Positions 20,746-32,840 of a DNA stretch of 64,000 bases are shown piece by piece; position 1 is the stretch's first letter, and each line of letters opens with the position of its first letter. Source of the stretch: Trogon surrucura (Eukaryota > Chordata > Aves > Trogoniformes > Trogonidae); NCBI GenBank assembly GCA_020746105.1, contig CM036632.1, positions 3,100,001-3,164,000 on the forward strand, given 5' to 3'. A program made the translations under genes and the position numbers. The notes beneath the pieces were generated by a model, which saw nothing but the letters and a program-made list of their open reading frames with translations, did no database searches and had not been told where the DNA came from.

Positions 20746-23700
20746 CGCATCCACCACCGCGAACTCACGGGTACATGCTCGATGGGTCTGAGGACACTGG
20801 GGCATCAGCAAGGACACCCCTTGTCACTGCCATGCTGCTGCACGCCGAGGCCCAAAAAAACCAAATCCACCTTTTACTTTATTACTTGCATTTTTATTTT
20901 TTTTTGCAGGGCTTTATCTAAACCTTGCCGGTCCCCTGATCCCCTCTGCACGGGCGACCGCCTGCCCGCAGCTCGAGCCAGCCTGCTCATCTTGGGCTCA
21001 GTGAAAAGCCGTGGCGCATCTGAATAGGCTGCCACCATGCAAATGGAAAGGCCCCAGTGGGTTTGAATGGGAGCCCTTGAGGTATTATCTCAGCAGCGCC
21101 TCGAGGCAACCACCTGAATCCTTCCGTGACTGCTGCACAAACCCAAAATGTCTCCAGCGGCCGGGGATTATGGACAGACCTTGCAGAGGAGCGCCGAAGC
21201 CACCGCAGCCCGCACCGTTGCCTCTCAGATGCCCTGACGTGAGCCCAACCTTCCAAAAAACAAGGCACGGTGATGCTAAGATCACCAAGACCCAGATGCC
21301 AAGGCAGGAAACCAAGCTGAAGTTTTCACATTAATCATATCGAGCTCTATTCTTTTTCATCTGTTTGAAGGCAAGTGAAAAAGAGGTTCACACTCTCCCC
21401 TGGCAAACCACAGAGGATGACGTGAGCCTGTCTCTTGCATTGCAAGTAGAGTGTGTCAAGCAATTAGCAAGTAATCAGGAATTCAGATAGGGTGGGCAGG
21501 ATACCATCCCTCAAAGCTCTGGCAGGAGCAAAACCCACCCCGGAGTTTCCCACCAGGCACGGAAGGCAGCAGAGGGAGCAGGGGCCGTTGGTGAGCTCTC
21601 GGCGAGCGGAGCAGACGCCGTGCCAGCACAGTCTGCTGCCATGAACCATCCACGTTTAATGGGTGCCGGAGCCCAGAGGCCCCAGGCGTTCAAGCGTAGA
21701 TTTTCCCTCAGCCATTCCCAACCTCAGCGAGGCGGCCGGGGCAACTCAACGCACTGGTCCTCAGGCGTCTCGCAGACCTTCCAGGTCACTGGAGCACCCC
21801 TTCATCCATGGGCGTTACGGCCTCGCGTTAACTCCTGCTGCTGTCACCGGTTTTACTCCCCGCAGCTCTGACCGTGCTGGTTTCCACTCAGTATCCTCCG
21901 ACCAGCCCAGATCCCACTCTCCTGGAAGTTTCGTTGCAAAACCTATGCAAGAGCAGGAGCAAGCCCTCTGTGCTCGCTTTGGGAAGACGTTTCCACGTTG
22001 GTCCCCCGGTATCACTAAAACCACATCACAGAAAACCCTGGCACGACACACAAGCATTACGGTACCGGCACTGTCTCACGCACCGAGAGCACCTTGGAGG
22101 GGGGACGTGCCTCCTCATAGCCTCCCCAGACACTTTGCTGATCCACGCAAGCCCCCAACCAGTTCCGTGAGAAGAGAGGGAGGATCGTAGCAGGGTGTGA
22201 GCGGTCAACCTGGGCGCACGCCTCCCTCCGGGCGCGGGGCCCGGGGCGCAGAAGGAGCCGGCGTGACGGGTGGGTTGTGCTGGGGACGCCTGATCTGCCA
22301 CCCGCCCTTTCTCCTCCCCATTGCCAAGGTAGCAGCAGACAATGCTATCTGCTGGGCTGTCAGCCGTCCCTCCTCCTGCCGTCTCTTTAGCCAGAAAACT
22401 CTCCATCTGTCTCCAGATGGGGTGTTTCTACCACTCCAGTCAAACCGATTCAGAGTGGAACAATGATGCTTTGTTAACAAAACAATTTTTGTGTGTCAAG
22501 CCCTCCTTCTCGCAGGTTTTTTTTTTTTTCTCCCCCAGTCCCCAGTGGGTCAGCTTTGTGCGGCGTCCTACATTTTGTTGTTTCTTTCACATTTTAAAGG
22601 CTCCGTATTTTAGTACAAAAGGTGCCTGCGGAGCAGCTTTTATCTGCGAGGCAAGATTTGACACATACGCAGATCACAATTGCGACAGGAGGTTCGTGAT
22701 GTGGCGGTTAAGGGTGGTGTCAGGACCTTCAGAGTGATGAAGCATTATTTCCAGTGATTTTCGCCTCCAGGATAAAAATCAGAGCTGGTCCTACGCTGTG
22801 TGTAAGACTCCTGCGAGCTGGAATCCCCCGAAGGCTCACGGAGGGAGCAGCAAGAGAAAGTTTGAGCTTGGGCAGGTGTCGATCGTGTCCACTCGTCCTT
22901 CTGCTGTCCTCCTGGGCAGGGCAGGGCACCTCTCTCAGCTTGCAAGGGGAGGAGATGGGTACAGAGAGCAAATCTATGTGCCTACGAGTGAAGCACAACC
23001 CTCTCCTCAGCACAAACCCTACAGTGCCCAGAGGAAGGTGAAATCTCATCCCTCCTGTGGCCAGAGCCTCCAACAGTGAAGATCCCAGGGTACACCTGAC
23101 TTCTCCCCAGCAACCCAGGCTTGAATTATTCCCCTCGACTGGCTCCCTCACCCAGCAGCAGGAAGATTTCTCTCTTCCAAAGACATCTCCAGCACACAGG
23201 CCTCCAAGAAAAACAGCTCTTCCTTTTTTTTTGTTTTTTTTTTTGTTTTTTTTTGCCCTGAAGCAACAAGCACACAAACCAACCTTCTGCTCTGCCCATA
23301 ACCAGCAACTCACAGCAAATAACCAACGCGCCGGCTCCAAAGGACACAGCTTTGTGTTCCTAAGCGGGCTGGCAATTTCTACACAAGTGGGACTTTTTCT
23401 TCCAGCTCCCCCCTGCAACACATTTGCAGGGAAGTTCTCACCTCCTTCCTGTCCTCAGGTAACTGCATCTTCATGGAAACACCAATATTTTTATGAGTCA
23501 CCCTCCTCGCTCCCCCTCCTCCTGCTCCGTGGCCAACGGAGGGTGCGCTTTCGAGATCAAAGCCGAAGGGGACCAGCTGTGTCGCGTCCTTTCCTCTCCA
23601 GCCCTTTCCATCTCCATTTGCAGCCATCGCCAGCGCGAGCCCCTGCTGTTCTGACAGCTCTTTGTGCCGCCCGTTCGGCACCGCAGCTCCCTGCCCAACG

Positions 23701-24420
23701 TCTGCTCCCCTCTCTCCATCCCCAGGAGCATCGGGAACCCTCCGGAGCTCTGGGCTCGGTCCCCTCCGGTACGCACGCGAGCTGCCCCGCCGGCCGCCTC
23801 TGCTGCTGCCCTGCCTGTCGCGCGCTGCTTCGGTGGAAGAATTGTGCTCAGAGAAGAGAGAAATGGGATAGCCCCCTCCTACTGAAATCTCACCCTAATT
23901 CCCCACGTTTGGAAACTCTCCTGCAGACCGCAGCACGAGACTCTTCCTCCCAAAGCAGGAATTTCAGGGCAGCCTTTGCGCCAGGTTCATTTTGGGACTG
24001 GTACTTTCAGCCAAGGAAAGTCCAGGCACTTCTGAAAAAGCAGCTGAAGGAACAAATCTCCCCGCCCGTTCAAGAAGCTGAACACCCTGCGCTGCGCCCG
24101 GTGCCGGGATAATCGACGTCAGGGCCGCGCTTCCTGCTGCATCCAGGAAAATCCTTCCCTTTCTGGTCTCCGAGCGAGCACCGTTTGCGCGCACTCAATG
24201 GAGGCTACGTCCATTCGCAGCAACCAACAGAGCCGACGGGTCTGACTTTGGGGAGTCCAGCCCATCCTCCGTGGCATTTCACCTCGACCTCCCGGGTGCT
24301 GCGATCGTACGCTGAGCAGCGCTACAATCCCCGCTCCCCGGCACCTCGCCGTAACTCTTCGCCGAGCTGCAGCTCGGGGTTGTCTCTTCTGCGAGGACTT
24401 ACTTTGAAGAAAGCATCGCA

Positions 24421-24565
24421 CAGAATTAAGTCTCAGTGCTTTTTATATGTAAAATGCTGAATTTAGCTGCTAATGGCAATTCCCAGCAGAAAAGGATGGT
24501 TAGTAGTGGCGGGTATATTTATGAATACTTTTTAAGCAAATGCTGTGAGGCAGGAAATCTATCGG
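24421..24565. promoter_or_regulatory. AT-richer block, possible enhancer
   Basis: This block includes TTTTTATATGTAAAATGCTG, TTAGCTGCTAATGGCAATTC and TATTTATGAATACTTTTTAA. The density of TAAT and ATGAATA motifs in a GC-rich neighbourhood is like a conserved non-coding element. No reading frame of interest spans it. Confidence 0.3.
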
Positions 24566-25469
24566 TCCTCGTGGAAAGCTCGCCGGTTTGCTGCTGCAGG
24601 CACCTAAATGCAAAGTTTCAACGTGGCTTCTGCATTTTGTGCTCTGCCACACACACCCCTCTTGAATCTCTTCTCAGAGGAATGGTTTTTCAGCTTCTCT
24701 CCCACGGTCACGCGTGTGTCACCGTGACCTGCCTGGCTCAGGGAGGGAGGTAGCGTCTCTGACCTTCACCAGACACTCCTCTGACTTCTCCGTAAATAAA
24801 AGTCAGGGGATCTACTTGACTGTTCTCCTCAGCTGCTCTCTCCAAAACAGTAAAGGGCTGACATATAAAATACTCAAGGCATGGATTTCTGGGAGATTTT
24901 CACTGAGAGCACATTATTTTCTCCTAGCAAAGTCAGCAAAGAGTTTAGAGTTGATCAGGGCAGAGAAGGCTCCGCTTTTTCTTTCCTGGGACACAAATCC
25001 AGTTTGAAATAGATCGCTAGCAGCTAAACGCAAGTTCCTCAGCAGCTTCCAGGGCGAAAACATTCCCTCTCCAGATCTCCTTTTATGTCCACGACACATT
25101 ATTCCGGTGGAGGGCTCTCTTGCTAAGAAAAGCCGTGGTAACTCCCAGCCTTGTCTCCAAAGTGGTTCAGGTACGGGAGCCAGCTTCCCTGCAAGCATCC
25201 CTTGGTCCTACTGCCCAGCTGAGATGTCCTTAATTCCTCCATCTGTCCCCTCCAGGCTCCGGCTGGCTCGGCTCTTGGACAGTGAATGCACACAGCAGGC
25301 TGCGAGGCTGCTGCTCCTAAACACACACTTCTCCCACAGCTTCAGAAGAAACGACGTCTGCTAAGTCCCCCAGCCCACTCCTGCGTGCTTCTGGGGTTTT
25401 CCGTGCTGAGCTGCCTTTGTCCCACACACGCACAGACACAGGAGGTTCACACCAAAACCCACCTCTCCT

Positions 25470-25497
25470 AGAATCGTATCACGGAATGGCCTTTAAC
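25470..25497 (-). repeat. Possible CR1 3'-end remnant
   Basis: AGAATCGTATCACGGAATGG then CCTTTAA resembles the reverse complement of a typical avian CR1 3' terminus (AGAATC..AGAATGG..GGACCTTTAA) with an internal deletion. The match is short, so chance similarity remains possible. Confidence 0.3.
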
Positions 25498-26089
25498 TGA
25501 ACCAAAACAAAAAACAGATGGAAAAATCAAACCCTGGCAGTGTGAAGCATGTGGGCTGCGCTTGCATCAGCCCCCCTGGAGCTGCTCTGGGGTCCCAGGG
25601 CAAAACAAGAAAAAGCATCATTGCTGGGGTGGGGTATCCTCCTACTCCCCCCCCCGCCAACCACCGAGCAGCACAGAGGTGGAAAGGACAAAAGGAAGGA
25701 AGGGAAAGCAGGAGGCAAGAGCAGACCTGGCATTTTAGGAGAGCCCAGGAGGAACGATCTCATCCTCTGAGCAGGATTTGCAGGATGCACAGCGGAGGAG
25801 GCGCTGGGGGGGGCTGCAGACTGAATACCGGGGGACAGCCACATACCGGACACTGAGCTGCTTTTATCCAAGCTCCATCCATCCCACACGCTCCCTGAGG
25901 CAAAGCCCTCACGGAAGAAATAGCTTGTGACCGCAGAATTAAGACCGTGCCCTAACGAACGCGTGCCACTCTGCCGGCCATAAGCCGCTCAGGTGTCTTT
26001 AATACTGGGATTTCCTACGTGCTCAGAGCCTGACCTTGTAACCTTAATCACGTATTTTTTAGTGTTGTTTTTGAGCACACATGAGCTTA

Positions 26090-26137
26090 TCTTTTTTTTA
26101 CTCTCCTCCTCTTTTTGCCATCTTTCTAGGGTAAGTA
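26090..26137 (+). other. Nearly juxtaposed splice acceptor and donor
   Basis: A long pyrimidine tract ends in ATCTTTCTAG (AG at 26,128-26,129). One base later comes a near-perfect donor, G then GTAAGTA at 26,131. Recursive splice sites of long vertebrate introns place a 3' and 5' splice site back to back; here they are offset by a single base. It may be a recursive-type site or the remnant of one. Confidence 0.25.
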
Positions 26138-27209
26138 AAGCCCAGTCTCTTCCATATAACCTCCTTGGGAGTGCATCAGTGCCCCAAAACTTCTCTGGAA
26201 AGCTCCTTGATTTTCCAGCCACCCCTCTGACCCAGGGCGAGCCCCGCAGAGACGGAGATATCGCAGACTCGACTCCACTTCCCGCTGGAGCCTTCCTCAC
26301 CCGCCGGCTCTGGGAGGTCGCTCCCGCGCGCGATAACCCCTGCGTCACGCCAACGCTCGCCGCGCCGCGCGAAGGGCAGGAGCGAGCCTGCGGTGGGGGC
26401 GGGGGGCCGCCGGCGTGTTTGTGGAGTAACGCTCAACCCGCCGTAATGGATTGTCTTGTTTACACTGGGCCTGGGGAAAATCACTCCGGGGACGGAGATG
26501 GAGAAGCGTCCAGAAGCCTCCGCGTCCTGCCTCTTGCTTTTGCTTTCAAAACCATCCCCCGCCGCAACTCTGTCAAGACACGGAGGCTTTAAAATCACTG
26601 TAGTAAGCGTGGAAGGGATGGGGAAAGGAAAGGAAAACGAGTTGTCCGATGGAAACGCGGCTCTTTCGCGGCAGCGTGGGCTCCCCTTTGCCAAGAGGAG
26701 CCCTTGGACCCCATGGATGCCCCAAGGAGGGTCGCCAGGCCAGGGGCTGCAGCGAGGAGTCGATGCAAAATGCTGGGAGAGCGAGAAGAAGAAATAAGAA
26801 CCACCTTAAGGGAGGGAAGCCGCCAGCAGAACAGTTAAAAATGACTAAATACTTTCCCAATATCACTCCTCCACGTAAGCACTGCTGTAATTGCCCTTGG
26901 GATGTTGCACAACGGCGAAAAGGAGGGGCAGGTGCTGGCAGGGCGGCGGGGAGGGAGGCGTCCCTGGCCGCCGCACCAAAAAGGGTGCAAACCTCCGTCC
27001 CAGGCGCTGCTGTCACCGAGGAGAGACCGCACAGACATCTCTGCCACCTCGGGCCCCTCGCTGCTGGATTTAGCCCCTGAGGGGCCATTCCTCACATGAG
27101 CTGGAGGGCTCCCGGGAGGCCTCACTTCTCATGCCTGTGAGACACAGCGGGCTGCCCCAGGGAGCAAGAGCAAAAGGCGAGGAGGAACAGAGCCCACGTT
27201 GCACTGCGT

Positions 27210-27260
27210 GGCAGGAAAAAAAAAAAAAAAAAAGGCAAAAAGCAAAAGAGAGAGATATAA
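27210..27260 (+). repeat. Poly-A and purine-rich tract
   Basis: A long A-run at 27,216-27,233 is followed by AGCAAAAGAGAGAGATATAA. It is low-complexity sequence. Confidence 0.8.
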
Positions 27261-27777
27261 GGGCTTCATTCAAGCGCTCTCGCTCTCTGGAAGTCTCACG
27301 CAGAGCAGCTGGTCTTTAACACAGTCGCAAGCACGACATGCAAGCACCGAGCGGTTACATTTCTGGGTGCTTTTATTAGCGACACTCAGACAGGGGCATC
27401 CACTCGACCCCCGCGCGCAGGAAAACGGCTGACTCATTCTTCCAGCGACGCTGGAGAGCAGGACACGGCGCTCCGCAGCAGCAGCGTGGGTCCTCTCCCG
27501 CCTCGTAAGCCAGATCACCGGATCCGAGCTCGGACGCCACGCACATACGCACGCACCAGCTAATCCGCGGATGTGCCGGGTCCCTGGATAGAGCACCCGC
27601 AGCCTCCGCTTCCAGAAGCAGTCTGCTGATGCTCGGGTGGAAAGGGAAACCTCTGAGAGAGGCAGCCTCAAGGTTTAAAACATCTGTGGGCCACCAGCCA
27701 TTAAATGGGATGCTAGGCTGGTTTGATGCTACCGGGTCTTTCGCCAGGTTCATCGCTGTGCCGGCTGGGTTCGGTCC

Positions 27778-28160
27778 AGCAATGCATTAAGTGATGTGAC
27801 TATTTCTGTTCTCATCACATGTTTGCTCTCATCCTCTCCAGGGTGTGTGGGGTGGGGAAAAAAAACCCAACACACACATTCATTATGGAGTGTCTTATTT
27901 TGGTAAGGCTTTTCCCTTCTCTGCGTAACGTGTGCTGTCGGGCTGTTGGCAGAGGAGAAGGGGGATTTTATTTTCCTAATAACCATGTACTCAGGTATTT
28001 CTGTTAGAGGAGGAAAAGTCAAAGAAATGCTAATCAAATATCCAGGAGTGCACAGTGCTGACATCTGCACCTCGCTACTATATGGTCTTTCATTAGCATT
28101 ACCTAAATGTACGACCATACAAAGAGCAGATTTCCTTAGCAACGGGGCTGCCTTCATATT
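27778..28160. promoter_or_regulatory. AT-richer block, possible conserved element
   Basis: Notable strings are GCATTAAGTGATGTGACTAT, TTCATTATGGAGTGTC, TTCCTAATAACCATGTACTC, TGCTAATCAAATATCC and CATTAGCATTACCTAAATG. Repeated CATTA/TAAT cores at varied spacing, and an absence of simple repeat or credible coding, fit a developmental enhancer. This is the left edge of the densest cluster of such blocks in the window. Confidence 0.4.
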
Positions 28161-29034
28161 TCCTCCCCACTACCCCCTGCCCTTAGAAGAAAAATGACTT
28201 CAGCTCTTTCACAGAGCAGTGCTCGCAGCCGCTCTGCGATGCAGCAGCGCTATACGACGCTGCCAGGCTCGCTGTATGCTGCATCTGGGACGCCCCCCTC
28301 TCTACGCCGGGATCCACGAGCCATAAAGCAACCTCTTGACTTAGCTCTTCCGTGCAGTCACAATAAAACTCCTCTCTTATCCAAACGGAGAGTATGCAAA
28401 ACAACAGAGGGGAGGGGGAATCCTCTCCTCAGGATGACTTACGCCTCCCATCGCCGAGGGAGGATGTCCAGCGGGCACGGCAGCGTCGGCATCACCGCCT
28501 CCTCCGCACCCCGGTCGTGGGGTGCCAATTGCCCTGCTCCCGATCTGCGCTTTAAGCCACCTTCGCCTTGGGCAGGGAGTTGCTAACGCCCCTCTCCTTC
28601 GCTTCTCCCCGGATCTGGGCCAGAAAGACTGAACACTTCATCCTCCGCGCTCTCCCCCGGTGCCACAGCCTGGTGCGCTGGGCTATTTTAAGCTCGTCTG
28701 GGAGACTGGCACAGGCACCGCACTGCCGGGAACTCCCTGCTTCTGTTTCAAAAAAGCTGGAGGCTGGGAGCCTGCTGGGACTCACCCCTGTGATTCCCAA
28801 GGTCTGACCCTCCTCTCGCTGGGACTGGCGCAACGCTGCCGAGTCAAACGGAGTTAGTCCCAATTAGCACCGGTGAAACGGGAGGAGAATCATGCCCTCC
28901 TCGGCATTTTGTCCCCTCTGGTCGGAGGCTCTGACCACGAAGCGCCCCCCCCTCCTGCTTTTCATCTCCCTGCTCCTTCCGTGTCGCCATTCCCTGCCTT
29001 TTCCACACGGATACTCTCTCCCTTTCCCATTACG

Positions 29035-29250
29035 ATAGGGTCTTTGATTGCGCGATCGCGTAACTGTAATGAGACAAATATTTATTTTGCAGATATGGGT
29101 TAATCAGACCGAAGGTATAGAAATATTGCAGGCGCTAATCAGAGTACCTTCAGCAATCAGTATAGTAAATAACTCAGGTAAATTAACATAGGAGAGTTCC
29201 CTTATCAGGTTTTAGTCGGAGATATATGTGCATTAAGGACTAATTTGCCC
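29035..29250. promoter_or_regulatory. Possible conserved non-coding element
   Basis: The block is sharply AT-richer than its flanks. It includes ATTGCGCGATCGCGTAACTG, GGGTTAATCAGACCG, GGCGCTAATCAGAGTACC and GTAAATTAACATAGG. CTAATC/TTAATC are OTX/PITX-type inverted bicoid-like cores. An acceptor (TTATTTTGCAG ending 29,092) and a donor (CTCAG then GTAAAT at 29,178) would bracket 85 bp, but that segment contains stops in the frames I checked and is more likely regulatory. Confidence 0.45.
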
Positions 29251-30329
29251 TCCCCCCGCAGATTTGGGCTGCAGCCCAAGATGAGGTTCAGACCAAGGTT
29301 CCCTCCCATCAGCTTTCACGGGAGCTGTGCGGGCTTTGCTCCTGGCAGGATCAGACGCCGGGATGAATATTCAAGCAGCGCGATCGCCCTGCCTTTGTTT
29401 TCTGTGCTCTGCACCTTTAAATTTCCAAGGGCTCCGCTCTTTGCAGCTCAGACAGCCTTTTTGCATTCAGTTCGCTGCAAGCTGACACAGAAGACAGGAT
29501 GGAGCAGGTTGTGTCTCCTGCTCTGAGCCCTTCACGCCACTCTGGCAGCGTTCAGGGGCCATATTAAGAGCGGCGAGTAATTAGCGGATTCCTCCCGCCC
29601 CAGCGCGGTGCGGAGCAGCCGTTACGTGGCACCTCGTGGCAAGCTGGCGGTGGCTGGCCGGCCAACTGCGGTGCTAAAAGCGGGGACGTTGGGTTCTCGT
29701 GAGGGTCCGGAGGAGCCGGGAGCGGGACGAACCAAATGAGAGCCCAAAAAGGGCTCTTTGCCCCAACGGGGTGCTCGCCCAAGCTCCTCAAAATGAGTGG
29801 TGCTTGGAGACACCTCGTGTACAAGTGCAAGAGCTGCCCACATCCCTTGGCCTCAGCGTCCCTTGCTCCAGTGCCCCCCAACGAGAAGCGGCCGCGCTCC
29901 TGCCCCAAAGCAGCCCCTCCAGCTGCATTTTCCTGGGTTTGCTCAGAAAACAAAAAAAAAAAGACTCTTGCAGAAGAAACACAGAGGACCTGGAGATTCT
30001 GCCTTTGCCTCTGTGGTGTTTTGGGATCCCTGAGAACAAAAAGCACCAGAGGAATGGCAGGCATTATAGTAACGATGGTGACAAATTTAATTAGAGCAGG
30101 AAGCTCTGGAGTGGATTTCAAATGGCAACACGGCATTTTGTGTGAAAGCATTGCCTTGCCTTCCCCCCCCTCCCCTCCTCCTTTCCCTCCCCGCCTCCAC
30201 CCCGCGGCTCCATCCAAACCCACCCCACCCTGCGGGATGCATCCCTCTAATTTTCCCACATGTCGTCCCCTTCATCCCTCCCTCTCCCCTCTCCTCCCCA
30301 CCCCCCCTGGACCGACACATTCCCGCGGT

Positions 30330-30515
30330 CTGGAAAATGCAACCGTAGAGCAATTCAATAATACAGCGGCCAGATGTGCAACAGTATATCCAACGTGTCA
30401 TTCAAAGGACCCCTTCAGTGGAGCCGAGACATGTTATCCCGCAATCTTAACTAATACATCCTGGGGCCCGGGAGGAGTTGATGGATGTATACAATTCCCT
30501 TTCCTACAGCTGTGG
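30330..30515. promoter_or_regulatory. Possible conserved non-coding element
   Basis: After a pyrimidine-rich low-complexity stretch the sequence becomes complex and balanced: AGAGCAATTCAATAATACAG, CAACGTGTCATTCAAAGGAC, CGCAATCTTAACTAATACAT and GTTGATGGATGTATACAATT. It carries no repeat, and its reading frames resemble no known protein. The information-dense composition is what deeply conserved enhancers look like; conservation itself was not tested. Confidence 0.4.
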
Positions 30516-30734
30516 TCCCTTTTAGAGAGGGCATCCGAGCCTCAACAATAGCCCCGCTGTTGCTTTCAAGACAGAAACCTCTTCAGACAAACCGGGGGCT
30601 TAATCCTGACCCCGTTTTACGCCCGGCTCTGCCGAGGTCGGTGGGGTTTGGGAGCCAAGGGCTGCGGGCAGGATCTGGCCTCGCGGAGACGGCGTCTGCC
30701 GTTTCACCTTGTGCTACAGCCTCTGAGAAACCTT

Positions 30735-30975
30735 GGTAACTGGTTGGAATATAACCACCTTGGGGAAAAGGCAAGCGGAGAGGAGCAGGTAATAAGATTT
30801 CTAACTGGTGCCGGTAGAAAGAAGGAAGTAATATAACAGTTTAATTAATCTATGCCTATTAGCGTTATTAAAGAAAACAGGGAGCTATTGGAGATGTACC
30901 TCGGAGAATATCATCAAACGGGGACCTTCTGCGGGGAATTTTATGTCTCTGTGCCCAATTTATAACCAGCACGGA
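30735..30975. promoter_or_regulatory. Possible conserved non-coding element
   Basis: It contains AACTGGTTGGAATATAACC, GTTTAATTAATCTATGCC, TATTAGCGTTATTAAAG and CCAATTTATAACC. TTAATTAATC combines homeodomain and bicoid-like cores. It is one of a series of AT-rich blocks from 27.8 to 33.8 kb. Confidence 0.4.
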
Positions 30976-31039
30976 GGTGTGGTGTTAGTGACAGCCAGTG
31001 CTGAAATGTCACAGTGCTTAGAAGTCATTAGCTGGGGAC

Positions 31040-31145
31040 ACAGGGAGAGAGAAAGGGAGGATGGAGGAGGGGACAAGGGAGAAATGGGGAAGGAAGGAAA
31101 AGGAATTAATTTAATTAAAAATATCTTTAGAGCCTGTCTCTTGAT
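31040..31145 (+). repeat. Purine-rich GA/GGA tract with adjoining AATTAATTTAATTAA
   Basis: GAGAGAGAAAGGGAGGATGG begins a strongly purine-biased stretch ending near 31,100. It is followed at once by GGAATTAATTTAATTAAAAA, with tandem TAATT homeodomain cores. The first part is low-complexity; the second may belong to the neighbouring enhancer-like blocks. Confidence 0.4.
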
Positions 31146-31264
31146 TTGTGTGGTTTTGGGGCTTGGCAGAGCTGCTGAGAACGGTGTGGAAGGAAAATCA
31201 AGGTTGCTGGGGCTTTTTGAAGCTGATAAAAAAAAATAAGCACACTTTTCATGTTCAGGAAGAT

Positions 31265-31450
31265 AAATCCCCATTTTCTCAGTCTCAAGACAATCCAGTT
31301 ATTTACTGACAGTTTTACTGTGAAATAAAAAGGGCTTTAAGCTTCTTTCTACTTGATGTCTCCATAGCCTGAATATTATTAGATCCCAGCCTGGTGCAGC
31401 TGGAGTTTTGGTTAATAAATTTAACGTCATTAGACAGAAAAGCCTTCTAC
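31265..31450. promoter_or_regulatory. Possible conserved non-coding element
   Basis: It carries CCAGTTATTTACTGACAG, TTTTACTGTGAAATAAAAAG, CTGAATATTATTAGATCCC and GTTAATAAATTTAACGTCAT. TTAATAAATTTAA is near-palindromic. No coding support was seen. Confidence 0.35.
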
Positions 31451-31466
31451 TGAATGTTGCAATTCT

Positions 31467-31509
31467 CTTTTTTTTTTTCTCTTTTTCTTTTCCTTTTTTT
31501 TTTTTTTTG
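31467..31509 (+). repeat. Poly-T-rich tract
   Basis: T-runs broken by single C or CC bases. Simple repeat beside the preceding AT-rich block. Confidence 0.85.
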
Positions 31510-32579
31510 TTGGTGCCGTTGCAGTCAGACTGTATGTAGGTGGTAAGAATCAAAAGAAAGGAAGTACGCTTGGCAAACAGGGGAGTGCTAAAAAAAGGTT
31601 TCGCTCGGGCTCGGGTTCGGCGCGAGGGTGTTTTGCCCGCAGACGAGGCAGGGTTGAACCTCCTCTGCTGTGCCGGTGTCCGTTTGGCAGCACCTATCCC
31701 CAAAACGCTCCTGTTTTCACCGCGATGGGGTATCTTGGGGTGCTCGATCCCCGAAGGGACGGCACCGCAGGCGGCCATGTCCGCCAGGTCAGCGTGACAG
31801 CAGGGTAAGGCCCTTGTGAGCAGCAACGCCACGACGGTCTGGGCGGCTTTTATGCAAGGAAAGGTCTTGTTTTCTACCCAAAGTCTGTCTTGGGGCCATC
31901 ACAAGCGAAATGTGCCTCGGTGAGACAAGGCGGGGAGCAGTTACGATGGGGTGGGCAAGGAGAAGGCGGACGGTGGCGGAACCTCCACCTTCCTCCCTCG
32001 AGGAGCTGGGCAGCCACGGCCTCTCGGAGCGAGGCTCACTCCTGCGGAGGGAGAACTCCCACCCCAAACAGGGCCCTGTTCTCCCCTCAGGGTAGCTGCC
32101 ATCTTGCATCTCGCCCTGCCACCCTCTTCTCCTCAACTGCAGCCCTCTTGCTGCCACCCGCGCTGTGGCTGTGGGCTCTCTCCTGCCAGGCGACACGCTG
32201 GCTGGGAGGACGACACCGAAGAAGATGCTGAGGAAGGTGCAGCAGCGCTCTCATCTCCCCGCCACACAGCCAGCCCGCTTCTTCCCCATCTCCTTCCTGC
32301 CATAAGCAGGGAGCTGCCATGGCCAGGTCCTCCCTCCCGCCCAACACGCCTGAAGCAGGGTTGGGGGGACGCTTAATTTTGGAGAGCTCTTCCCTGCGAG
32401 TTGACTAAAACCTGTCCCCCGTGGTGGATTTCTAACCCTGAAACCCCATGGGCACCAGGAGAGGGTTTTGATTGCAGGAGCGGGGCCCTGAGTTGCCTCC
32501 CAGGCCCTGGGTTTTGCAGAAAGAGCCTCCGCGTCCAAGATAAAAGCCCTTTTTACAAAATAAACCAGCGGTGGCTCAA

Positions 32580-32840
32580 AGTGGGGAAGCAGAAGAGGGG
32601 TCTCAAGGAGATAATGAGGGGCCCGGGGCCGGGCAGGGATGGTTGCGGAGCCGGGGGCTGCCGGGACGGGAAGGAAGTGGTTGTTGTGGGAGTAACGTCA
32701 GGAAGAGCCTCCGCTGGGGCCCGGGCGGGCAGGGAGAGGGAAGATCTGAGAGTTCACAGGACGGGGACAGGGAGGGACGCTCGAGGGAGAAGAGGCCGAG
32801 GGGAAGAGTCTGGTGTGTGGGGATGGGGAGGAGCGTGAGC
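32580..32840 (+). other. Purine-rich, G-run-bearing stretch
   Basis: The plus strand is dominated by G and A with many GGG runs (GGGGCCCGGGGCCGGGCAGG near 32,620; GGGATGGGGAGG near 32,820), so local G-quadruplex formation is plausible. No gene is recognised. Confidence 0.4.

Larger units (their letters stand above)
14330..24420. other. Non-coding interval with scattered sites
   Basis: I see no recognisable gene in this stretch. It is ordinary GC-rich to mixed DNA with short AT-rich islands. Individual items listed separately are the possible exon at 17.0 kb, the alternating purine-pyrimidine tract at 19.1 kb and local duplications. Isolated acceptor-like sites occur, for example a strong polypyrimidine-TGCAG ending at 20,909, but without a matching downstream donor. 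Frames such as the plus-strand one at 23,057-24,112 are low-complexity and not credible proteins. Confidence 0.6.

Noticed and set aside
23057..24112. 351-codon plus-strand ORF
   Set aside because: It runs through a poly-T tract giving a Phe/Leu run and then Pro/Ser/Arg-rich sequence; no known family.
29736..30551. 271-codon plus-strand ORF
   Set aside because: It crosses a C/T-rich low-complexity stretch and an enhancer-like block; nothing protein-like is recognised.
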